Origin: Chrysiogenales bacterium
GTDB lineage: Bacteria; Acidobacteriota; Aminicenantia; UBA2199
DNA: 8,004 nucleotides
Direction of reading: 5' to 3'
Assembly: GCA_004525465.1 (NCBI GenBank)
Contig: SPCN01000096.1
Location: forward strand, 1 to 8,004
In this document: piece by piece, positions 1 to 6,251 of the stretch
Layout of the letters: every line of letters starts with the position of its first letter
Position numbering within the stretch: position 1 is the first letter of the stretch
Position numbers and translations under genes: made by a program
The notes under the pieces: generated by a model
Databases searched by the model: none
What the model was told of the DNA's origin: nothing
What the model saw: the letters and a program-made list of their open reading frames with translations, nothing else

Positions 1-2559
1 AACCGCCAGACGGTGGTCAGCCTGCAGGTGATCAAGAAAGCCCGAGAAAACCTGATCGTGGCCATCGACAAATTGAACGCTGTGCTGGCCAGCGCCCGCC
101 AGGGCAGATCCATCCCCGTAAACCTGAACATCACCAAGTCCAATGACCAGTCGAAATATGTACGCAGCATGGTCAGTAACCTGGAAAACAGCATCGTCAT
201 GGGCGTGATCTTTGTGGTGAGCGTGCTGTTCCTGTTCCTGGGCCTGCGCAACGCGCTTTTTGTCGGCTTTGCCATCCCCATGTCGATGTTCATCTCCTTC
301 ATCATCCTCAGCGCCATCGGCGCCACGGTCAACATGATGGTGCTCTTTGGCCTGGTACTGGCCCTGGGCATGCTGGTCGACAACGGCATCGTGGTAGTGG
401 AGAATATCCACCGCTTCATCGGCCAGGGTTACTCATTGTTCGAGGCGGCGCGCTACGCTACCGGCGAGATCGCCATGCCGATCATCACCTCCACTTTCAC
501 CACCCTGGCGGCTTTCATCCCGTTGCTGTTCTGGAAAGGGATCATGGGCGAATTCATGAAACATCTGCCCACTACCCTGATCATTTCATTGAGCGCCTCG
601 CTCTTTGTGGCCCTGGTGATCAACCCGGTTCTGGCCTCGCGCTTCATCAAACGCGAAGGTGAAACGCGCCGTCCGCTCTGGAAAAAAACCAATCGCATCC
701 TGGCCGTCATGGCCGGCCTGGCCGCTTTGTGCTACCTGACCGGCTGGACCTCCATGGGCACGTTCGTCCTGCTCATGGCCTTGCTGGTCGCACTCTACCA
801 GCTTTTTCTATATGATCTGAGCGCCTGGTTTCAGGGCAGGCTTATCCCCTGGCTGGAAGGCAGCTATTTGAAGCTGCTGCACTTAACCCTCAAGGGAAAA
901 AACTCCATATGGAGCCTGGCGGCAGTTATCGCCCTGCTCTTTTTCTCCATAGCTTTTTACGGACTGCGCCACGGCGAAGTCCAGTTCTTTCCGGTCAACG
1001 AACCCAGGTTTATCAATGTTTTCGCTGAACTGCCAATCGGCAGCGATATCGAGTCCAGCAACGAGTTCATGCTCGGGTTGGAGGACAAGATCTACCAGGT
1101 GCTGCAGCCGGAAATGCCTTACATCGAGTCGTTCCTGACCACGGTGGGCAAGGGGGTGGGCGGCGAGAACGAAACGTCCGTCGGCAATACTCCGCAAAAG
1201 GGGATGGTCACCATTACTTTTGTGGACTATAAGTACCGGGACGGGTTGAAGACCTCTTCGCTGATGAAAAAGCTCAGCCCCGCCCTGCTCGACCGCTACC
1301 CCGGGGTGCAGATCCAGCTGGTCAAGAACCAGATGGGGCCTCCCACCGGCAAGCCGGTGAACCTGGAACTCAGCGGCAAGAATTTCCCCAAGCTGCTGCA
1401 ATTGGTTTCCGACGTGCAGAGCTACCTGAGCGGCAAGCGCGTCCCGGGCCTGGAAGGTTTGAAGATCGACATCAACATGAACAACCCCGAGCTGGTGATC
1501 CATATCGATCGCGACAGCGCCCGTCGTTTCGGCCTTTCCACCTCGCAGATCGCCGGCACTATCCGCACCGCCCTCTTCGGCAGGGAAGTATCCAAGTTCA
1601 AGGAGGGAGAGGACGAATACCCCATCGTGGTGCGCCTGGCCAAGGAGCACCGCGGCCAGATTGCCAGCCTGCTCAACCAGAAGATCTCATTCCGCAGCAA
1701 CACCGGCGCCCTGATGCAGGTGCCCATCTCCAGCGTGACTCGTTTCCAGTACGGCACCACTTTCGGCGCGGTCAACCGCCTGAAAATGGAGCGGGTGATC
1801 ACCATGTGGTCCAACATCATCGAAGGCTACAATGCCAATGCCGTAAACGCTCAGCTGCAGGGGTTGATGAAACAGTTTCCCATGCCCGAAGGGTTTTTCT
1901 ACAAGTTCACCGGCGAGCAGCAGGAGCAGGCCGAAACATCGGCTTTCCTGGCCAGGGTGATGTTGATCGCCCTGGCACTGATCACCATGATCCTGGTATT
2001 GCAGTTCAACTCATTCGTTAAGCCGTTGATCATCATGATCACCGTGATTTTAAGCACCATCGGCGTCTTTGGTGGGCTGGCCGCATTCAAGATGGATTTC
2101 GTCGTCCTGATGACCGGCATCGGCATCATTTCCCTGGCCGGGGTAGTGGTCAACAATGCCATCGTGCTCGTCGATTATACCGATTTTCTCATAGCCAATA
2201 CCAAAAAGCGCCTGGGCCTTGACCAAGACGACGAACTTTCTCTTCCTGATACCAAGGATTGCATCCAGCAGGCCGGACGCACTCGCCTGCGCCCGGTGCT
2301 GCTCACAGCCATCACCACCATACTCGGGCTGCTGCCCATGGCCGTTGGCCTGAATATCGATTTCGCTGCCCTGCTTGCGGATTTTAATCCGCACATTTAC
2401 TTGGGAGGCGACAATGCCATTTTCTGGGGCCCCATGTCCTGGACCGTCATCTTCGGCCTGAGCTTCACAACCGTCCTCACCCTGGTGCTCGTTCCCAACA
2501 TGTATTACCTTAGCCACCGTTTAAAGCTCGCTTTCAAAGCCCGTTTCAAGAAAAAATAG
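1..2559 (+). CDS. RND efflux pump inner-membrane subunit (HAE1/AcrB-like), 5'-truncated
   Basis: The reading frame is open from base 1 to TAG at 2557-2559 (852 codons), so the start and roughly the first 200 residues lie outside the window. The family pumps drugs, lipids or other small molecules across the cell envelope by proton antiport, working as a trimer with a periplasmic adaptor and a TolC-like channel. Visible membrane segments (residues counted from base 1) are TM2-TM6 at about 62-212, TM7 at about 300-320, TM8-TM10 at about 649-725 and TM11-TM12 at about 766-835, with the second porter/docking region between TM7 and TM8. TM4 carries VDNGIVVVEN (D127, N128), TM10 carries VVVNNAIVLVDY (N718, N719), and TM11 carries RLRPVLLT (R762, T769, matching AcrB R971 and T978). 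Two extra hydrophobic stretches (about 234-246 and 255-271) lie in the TM6-TM7 linker. Adaptor and outer-membrane genes are probably upstream. The family call is firm; the substrate is unknown. Confidence 0.95.
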   Translation, partial: NRQTVVSLQVIKKARENLIVAIDKLNAVLASARQGRSIPVNLNITKSNDQSKYVRSMVSNLENSIVMGVIFVVSVLFLFLGLRNALFVGFAIPMSMFISFIILSAIGATVNMMVLFGLVLALGMLVDNGIVVVENIHRFIGQGYSLFEAARYATGEIAMPIITSTFTTLAAFIPLLFWKGIMGEFMKHLPTTLIISLSASLFVALVINPVLASRFIKREGETRRPLWKKTNRILAVMAGLAALCYLTGWTSMGTFVLLMALLVALYQLFLYDLSAWFQGRLIPWLEGSYLKLLHLTLKGKNSIWSLAAVIALLFFSIAFYGLRHGEVQFFPVNEPRFINVFAELPIGSDIESSNEFMLGLEDKIYQVLQPEMPYIESFLTTVGKGVGGENETSVGNTPQKGMVTITFVDYKYRDGLKTSSLMKKLSPALLDRYPGVQIQLVKNQMGPPTGKPVNLELSGKNFPKLLQLVSDVQSYLSGKRVPGLEGLKIDINMNNPELVIHIDRDSARRFGLSTSQIAGTIRTALFGREVSKFKEGEDEYPIVVRLAKEHRGQIASLLNQKISFRSNTGALMQVPISSVTRFQYGTTFGAVNRLKMERVITMWSNIIEGYNANAVNAQLQGLMKQFPMPEGFFYKFTGEQQEQAETSAFLARVMLIALALITMILVLQFNSFVKPLIIMITVILSTIGVFGGLAAFKMDFVVLMTGIGIISLAGVVVNNAIVLVDYTDFLIANTKKRLGLDQDDELSLPDTKDCIQQAGRTRLRPVLLTAITTILGLLPMAVGLNIDFAALLADFNPHIYLGGDNAIFWGPMSWTVIFGLSFTTVLTLVLVPNMYYLSHRLKLAFKARFKKK

Positions 2560-2620
2560 AATAAAAGTTGCAAGAAGGGATACGCCGTGCTAAAACTGTT
2601 GGCATGCGGCCGGGAGCAGC

Positions 2621-2626
2621 AGGAGG
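2621..2626 (+). promoter_or_regulatory. Shine-Dalgarno AGGAGG that sets the crotonase start
   Basis: A perfect AGGAGG lies 5 bases before the ATG at 2632. It favours that start over the in-frame GTG at 2587, which has only a weaker purine run (AGAAGGGA, about 2573-2580) before it. The GTG start would add 15 residues that match nothing typical of the family N-terminus. Confidence 0.75.
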
Positions 2627-2631
2627 CAACC

Positions 2632-3393
2632 ATGAGCCAGGAGAACGGATTTGAATTCGAGGACCGGTTTTTGAAGGCCTATTTTTCCGAAGGCATCGCC
2701 GTAATTCGCGTCCAGGCCGACTCTGTCGCCACCCTCACCGACCTGGCCGAGAGCGGCCGGTTTCTGAAGCTGTTCCATGAGGCCGAGGTCAACAACCAGG
2801 TCAGAGCGTTGCTGTTGATGGGCAATCCGGGCGGGTTCGCCGATGGTGAGTATGAAAAGTTCATCTGCAAGGAAGAGGCCGCCCTGGGCCAGCCGGGTCA
2901 GGCCACCCACCTCAAGACCCAGGTCATTCGCCATATCAACATCCTCAACCGCATCGTCACCCAGATGGCCGACTTCAAGAAGATTTTTGCCGTCGGCCTG
3001 CAGCAAAGCGTGGTTACCCCGTTTTTCGGTGCCAGCCTGGCTGCCGATTTCCGTTTCGCCAGCCGGGACATGTTCTTCTCGCCGGCCCACTGCCGCCACG
3101 GCCTCCATCCCACCGGCGCCCTGCCTTATTTCCTGCCGCGTTATATCGGCCAGGGCCAAGCCGCCGAAATACTCTTTAAGGGCGAGCCGCTGGATGCTGC
3201 CACCCTGCTGGACTTGGGGCTGATCACCGAGGTGTTGGCGGCCGACGATTTTGAACGCCGCTGTATCGAGGCGCTGCAGCCCTGGTGCGCGTTGCCGGGC
3301 GAGGTGATCCTTTCGAGCAAACTGCTGCTTAATCATGCCAATCGCCTGGGATTGAAGCGCTACTTCGATACCGAAGCGGCTCTTTTGCATTGA
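2632..3393 (+). CDS. Crotonase-fold protein (enoyl-CoA hydratase/isomerase family), atypical active site
   Basis: This is a 253-residue protein, the usual size for a crotonase, ending in TGA at 3391-3393. Family signs are the oxyanion-hole-like loop at residues 64-74 (GNPGGFADGEY), the core segment FFGASLAADFRFAS (131-144), then SPAHCRHGLHPTGALPYF (150-167), and RYIGQGQAAEILFKG (170-184) with LLDLGLITEV (192-201). Crotonases stabilise an acyl-CoA or acyl-carrier-protein enolate and hydrate, isomerise or decarboxylate it. In an ungapped alignment from memory with rat mitochondrial enoyl-CoA hydratase, the two catalytic glutamates (E144, E164) fall on G133 and A152, so ordinary hydratase chemistry is unlikely. 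The GGG before the first glutamate is also lost (TPF). It may be a specialised isomerase or decarboxylase, or a non-catalytic member. It lies 72 bases after the pump gene on the same strand and is plausibly co-transcribed. An upstream in-frame GTG (2587) would give 268 residues. Confidence 0.85.
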   Translation: MSQENGFEFEDRFLKAYFSEGIAVIRVQADSVATLTDLAESGRFLKLFHEAEVNNQVRALLLMGNPGGFADGEYEKFICKEEAALGQPGQATHLKTQVIRHINILNRIVTQMADFKKIFAVGLQQSVVTPFFGASLAADFRFASRDMFFSPAHCRHGLHPTGALPYFLPRYIGQGQAAEILFKGEPLDAATLLDLGLITEVLAADDFERRCIEALQPWCALPGEVILSSKLLLNHANRLGLKRYFDTEAALLH

Positions 3394-3398
3394 TCAAA

Positions 3399-3697
3399 AG
3401 TTCGACGTTAGATGTTCGAAATTCGAGGTTGAAAAAACATACGAATTACGTGACGCGTATCGCGTGACGATGGAAATGAGAAGAATAAAATTCCAAATTC
3501 CAAGCACCAAATCACAAACAAGCACTAAAATCCAATGAGCGAATGACCCAAACGAAGAATAATTGCATTCATAACACCTTTGTTTAGGACATTGAAATTT
3601 GGAGCTTGGAATTTATTTGGAATTTGAGATTTGTGATTTGGAATTTGAATTGTATCGATAAATTTCCTCTTCCTAATTATTGTCGAACCTCGAATAT
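3399..3697. repeat. Structured AT-rich intergenic element with nested inverted repeats
   Basis: This fills the 315-base gap (3394-3708) between two convergent genes; I see no credible gene in it. The outer arms are ATTCGAGGTT (3421-3430) and its complement AACCTCGAAT (3686-3695). Inner arms are CCAAATCACAAA (3507-3518) with TTTGTGATTTGG (3630-3641), and AAATTCCAAG (3495-3504) with CTTGGAATTT (3605-3614). TTGGAATTT occurs three times on the right (3606-3614, 3617-3625, 3638-3646), and its complement AATTCCAA twice on the left. A second section holds CGTGACG twice (3449-3455, 3463-3469) around ACGCG-TAT-CGCGT (3453-3465), and TTCGA three times at 3401-3426. The low-complexity words with complementary arms could fold as RNA or cruciform DNA. 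I recall similar elements in metagenome-derived genomes, but assign no function. Confidence 0.7.
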
Positions 3698-3708
3698 TTC
3701 TGAAAGGT

Positions 3709-5019
3709 CTATTTCAATCCGGAAGGTGTGCGCGGAGTGGAAAGAATATCATAAAAGATCTCCCATTTCTTCTTCAAGCTATGGTCTGTTCCCGCTGTTT
3801 TTTCCATGTAATTCCTGATGACATCCTGGCCCAGGTTGTAGTTGATGATGTAACTGCGGTACTGTTTCCAGAAATCGACCGATTTCGCAGCCCGGGCCGG
3901 TGCCTCCAAAGCGTAGCGCTTCAGCCATTCTATCGCCTCTTCTCTTGAGATCTTGCCGTCGAGAAAACCGCGGGCGGCCTCGTTTTCTGCATAACGCAGA
4001 TCGCCGAGCAGTTTTTGGACTTCGGCGTATTTTGCGGCATGGCGAGGGTCCAGGCCGGCCAGGGGGTACAATACGTCCTTTTCAAATTTCAGCCTTTCTG
4101 CAGCGGGAAAGATCAGTTCTACCCCGTAGTTGGCCGTGCCCTCGGCGATGAGCGACTGGGGGCTGAACAGGGGATAGACGGTGAATTCGATCCAGCCCCT
4201 TTCCCCGACCAGCTTCTGCTCGAGCAAGGCGTTGTAGACATGGTGCCCCGGGTAGCCCTCGTGCGCTGCCAGCCGCAGCGGGCCGCTGATGTCCATGGGC
4301 AGGTCGGTGTTCACTTCGATGACGCTGAAGGCGTTGCCCTTGTACCAGTTGTAGGCGCCCCAGGACTTGTCCTTGACATATTCAGCCTGGAAATTTTCAT
4401 TTTTCGGCAGCTCGATATGGGCCAGGGTGCGGCGGCGGCATTCGGCGATGGCCGCGTCGAACACGGCCGGGAGCTTGGCGGCGGGGATAATGAAATCCTT
4501 CCTGAGCGCTGCGATCCTGTCGGTGAGGTCGCCGCTCCCGGGCAATGCCGCTTCCAGAGCCGCGATCGTTTTTTCGAATTCCTGCCTTGGATGTACCGGG
4601 GCCACGGCGTCATAGAATAATTTCGATTCCTGGTCAAACCCGAAATTTATCCCGGACAGCACGTCTATCTCCGCTTTCAAGGCGATCATCTGCTTGGCGA
4701 GGAATTCGCACCTGAGTTTTTCCAGGGCCGAAAGTTCACTGCGGGCGGCTGCGTCCAGGTTTTTCAGAATAGTGTCGGCTTTTTTACTTAGGTCGGCCGC
4801 TGGGAAGCCCCGGCGCAAGACACTGTCATCGTGCTTCACGACCCATGCTTCTGGCCCGTAATAGGCGTCAATATAGCCCGGAGCATACGCCCCCAATACC
4901 AACGCCAGTTTTACGTAATCCTCGGCTAACCGATCCAAAGGTTTGTTTTCCTTTGCAAAGCAAGCGGCCGCGCTCAGGAAAGCGGCCAAAATGAGAACAA
5001 TAAACAGTGATTTTTTCAT
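3709..5019 (-). CDS. Exported DUF885-type metallopeptidase-like protein
   Basis: The product has 436 residues. Residues 1-22 form a Sec signal peptide (MKK, a hydrophobic stretch, then AAACFA-KE); C20 gives a weak alternative lipobox (AAAC), so it could be a lipoprotein. The family mark is HEGYPGHH at 253-260, an HExxxGH variant of the zinc-binding HExxH motif, with a downstream EGTANYGVE (293-301) whose first glutamate is the likely third metal ligand. The C-terminus has RSYIINYNLGQDVIRNYM (388-405), which resembles the conserved end of DUF885 proteins. This family is thought to contain zinc peptidases related to carboxypeptidase-like enzymes, here acting in the periplasm or cell envelope; the substrate is unknown. 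It is somewhat shorter than many members (often 550-600 residues). A GAAGGTGG-type ribosome binding site precedes ATG (complement of 5017-5019). It converges on the crotonase gene across the intergenic element. Confidence 0.85.
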   Translation of the reverse strand: MKKSLFIVLILAAFLSAAACFAKENKPLDRLAEDYVKLALVLGAYAPGYIDAYYGPEAWVVKHDDSVLRRGFPAADLSKKADTILKNLDAAARSELSALEKLRCEFLAKQMIALKAEIDVLSGINFGFDQESKLFYDAVAPVHPRQEFEKTIAALEAALPGSGDLTDRIAALRKDFIIPAAKLPAVFDAAIAECRRRTLAHIELPKNENFQAEYVKDKSWGAYNWYKGNAFSVIEVNTDLPMDISGPLRLAAHEGYPGHHVYNALLEQKLVGERGWIEFTVYPLFSPQSLIAEGTANYGVELIFPAAERLKFEKDVLYPLAGLDPRHAAKYAEVQKLLGDLRYAENEAARGFLDGKISREEAIEWLKRYALEAPARAAKSVDFWKQYRSYIINYNLGQDVIRNYMEKTAGTDHSLKKKWEIFYDILSTPRTPSGLK

Positions 5020-5060
5020 TACCCACCTTCAGCGCGGGATTGGTTTTTATTCATATTGCC

Positions 5061-5089
5061 ATTCTAAAAGAAAACATGCGAAACCGCAA
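5061..5089 (-). promoter_or_regulatory. Candidate sigma70-type promoter for the DUF885-like gene
   Basis: On the - strand, TTGCGG (complement of 5084-5089) is followed after 17 bases by TAGAAT (complement of 5061-5066), about 41 bases before the ATG. Both hexamers are imperfect. It is read by eye and was not tested against background. Confidence 0.35.
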
Positions 5090-5105
5090 ATTCTGATTAA
5101 AGACG

Positions 5106-5148
5106 TAAAAGTTAATCTTTTATCCCTTCAACGCTTCAACAATTGAAC
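5106..5148. repeat. Small AT-rich inverted and direct repeats between the two - strand genes
   Basis: TAAAAG (5106-5111) and CTTTTA (5117-5122) form a 6-bp stem with a 5-base loop. Beside it TTCAAC is repeated (5127-5132, 5135-5140), and TTCAA/TTGAA form arms at 5135-5147. This sits just after the stop of the GC-rich gene and could be a weak transcription end, but the stem is AT-only apart from one pair and no clear U run follows. Confidence 0.3.
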
Positions 5149-5156
5149 AGAAAATC

Positions 5157-6125
5157 TCAATGTTCGATGGGGCCGGTATAAACGGCCTCGAAATCGCGGC
5201 CGCGGATGCGCTGCAGCTCGTGCAGGTCGTCGTCGTCCCAGTGGCTGTCGGGGGCGCCGCTGAGGTACCAGTCGGAGCCGTTGTCGGCGACGATCATGCC
5301 GTATTTTTTCAGGGCGCGCAGGATCCTCTGGTTGACCGCGGCAAAGCCGGAAATATCCACTCCGGCTTTCAGGCGCAGCCGCAGCCCCATGGGCGGCCGG
5401 GCGAGGTCGTTGCTGGAGGAGGCGAAATGGCGGGCCGGATAGATGAAGCCGCGCTGGGTCCTGGCCACGGTGAAGCGCAGGGCATGGCTGATCTCGCCCT
5501 GCTGCACCTCCAGGTAGCGCACCAGGCCGGGGAAGACGGGCAGTCCGGCCGCGTCGGCCGAGGTCCAGTACTTGGGGCGCACGGCGTTGGATGCGAGGTC
5601 CCACTTGGCTCCGCTTTCGGCTTTCCAGCCGCCCGGGATCTTGAACGCCCGGTACAACTCGTACAGCATGCGCCGGTCGCGGTCGATGACGATCACGTGG
5701 CGGTCGCCGTCGGAATCATCGCCGCCCTCGATCGGGGCGTCGTCGGGGATGGGGAACGGGCCGGGGTCGCTTTCGTCGCCGTAGGCGGTGTAGGTGATGG
5801 CTGCCGGCGGCTGGCCGCCGCCTACGACCGCGTAGGGAATGCCGATGGGCGCTCCCTCCCACACCGTGCCGAAATCGGCATGCAATTCGCCGCTGGCGCC
5901 GATCGAGGCGATAAACGCGGCCGAGTCGGGATGGACGGCGGCGGCGGAGATATCGGTGTTCCAGGGATTGTCGGCAGGAAAAATCGCAATGTCCACGGCC
6001 AAAGGATCGACCGTGTCGGGAGGGTCATCGGTTTGCGGTTCAGTGTTTCGGCAATTGGGAAACGTCAGCAGCAGGACGGCCAGCAGGAGTAGGAGCGCCG
6101 GGAGTTTCAAACAGGTTGGTTGCAT
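5157..6125 (-). CDS. Exported protein of a conserved family of unknown function (DNPWN / ADNGSDWYLSG motifs)
   Basis: The product has 322 residues. An N-terminal signal with a very leucine-rich core (residues 9-20) is followed by C25; the lipobox FPNC is poor, so lipid attachment is uncertain. A Pro/Asp-rich linker (about 28-45) leads into a globular region with strongly patterned motifs: DNPWN (52-56), GDESDPGPFPIP (116-127), GDRHVIVIDRD (140-150), WTSADAAGLPVFPGLVRY (187-204), ARHFASSS (231-238), PPMGLRLRLK (244-253) and YGMIVADNGSDWYLSGAP (275-292), then an acidic DDDD (297-300). I recall this motif set from secreted proteins annotated only as hypothetical in diverse bacteria; I cannot name a reaction. 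GC is about 65% in sampled lines, higher than its neighbours (about 48-52% to the right, 53-63% to the left). No ribosome binding site is visible; the start is preceded by a TATAAT placed for a leaderless transcript. Confidence 0.8.
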   Translation of the reverse strand: MQPTCLKLPALLLLLAVLLLTFPNCRNTEPQTDDPPDTVDPLAVDIAIFPADNPWNTDISAAAVHPDSAAFIASIGASGELHADFGTVWEGAPIGIPYAVVGGGQPPAAITYTAYGDESDPGPFPIPDDAPIEGGDDSDGDRHVIVIDRDRRMLYELYRAFKIPGGWKAESGAKWDLASNAVRPKYWTSADAAGLPVFPGLVRYLEVQQGEISHALRFTVARTQRGFIYPARHFASSSNDLARPPMGLRLRLKAGVDISGFAAVNQRILRALKKYGMIVADNGSDWYLSGAPDSHWDDDDLHELQRIRGRDFEAVYTGPIEH

Positions 6126-6160
6126 AGAGGTATTATATATAATAGGGAAGAGAGAGGGTA
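6126..6160 (-). promoter_or_regulatory. Candidate leaderless promoter of the GC-rich exported-protein gene
   Basis: On the - strand TATAAT (complement of 6132-6137) ends 6 bases before the A of the ATG at 6125. Transcription starting at the usual distance would therefore begin at or next to the start codon. No Shine-Dalgarno sequence is present in the gap (ACCTCT). The hexamer lies within a perfect 14-base palindrome (6131-6144, TATTATATATAATA). Upstream is a pyrimidine-rich tract (complement of 6145-6180) and no good -35 box. Confidence 0.45.
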
Positions 6161-6251
6161 GAGGGTGGGAAGAGAAAAAAAGAACAATGCCGCTATCGAA
6201 GATTGTCTATTTTATTGTCATGCCTTTAAGATATACGCTTCGGGCGCGCTT

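Noticed and set aside
883..1650. Antisense frame of 255 codons inside the pump gene
   Set aside because: It lies wholly inside an unambiguous RND coding region and reads as low-information H/Q/V/G-rich sequence.
2590..3390. Antisense frame of 266 codons opposite the crotonase gene
   Set aside because: The + strand frame carries clear crotonase motifs and a perfect ribosome binding site. The antisense product shows no recognisable family.
3382..3400. Possible terminator after the crotonase (CTTTTG / CAAAAG around the stop codon)
   Set aside because: The 6-bp stem is mostly A-T, has a 7-base loop, overlaps the coding end and lacks a following T run.
3481..3650. Possible CRISPR array
   Set aside because: The repeated words are only 8-12 bases, irregularly spaced and inverted across a centre. 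There are no uniform repeats with spacers and no cas genes.
3606..3818. Small open frame (70 codons) starting inside the intergenic element
   Set aside because: Its N-terminal part is translation of the TTGGAATTT repeats and the rest overlaps the 3' end of the DUF885-like gene. It has no ribosome binding site.
4015..4620. + strand frame of 201 codons opposite the DUF885-like gene
   Set aside because: It is an antisense shadow. The - strand holds HEGYPGHH and the signal peptide.
5160..6092. Long open frame on the + strand (310 codons) opposite the GC-rich gene
   Set aside because: It is the antisense shadow of a GC-rich gene. The - strand frame has a signal peptide and coherent motifs, while this one is an A/V/G/D-rich product with no domain pattern.
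5157..6125. L,D-transpeptidase (YkuD) reading of the GC-rich gene, suggested by HVIVIDRDRRMLYELY
   Set aside because: The opening strand pattern is similar, but the catalytic HG...SHGC segment is missing and there is no cysteine after the signal region.
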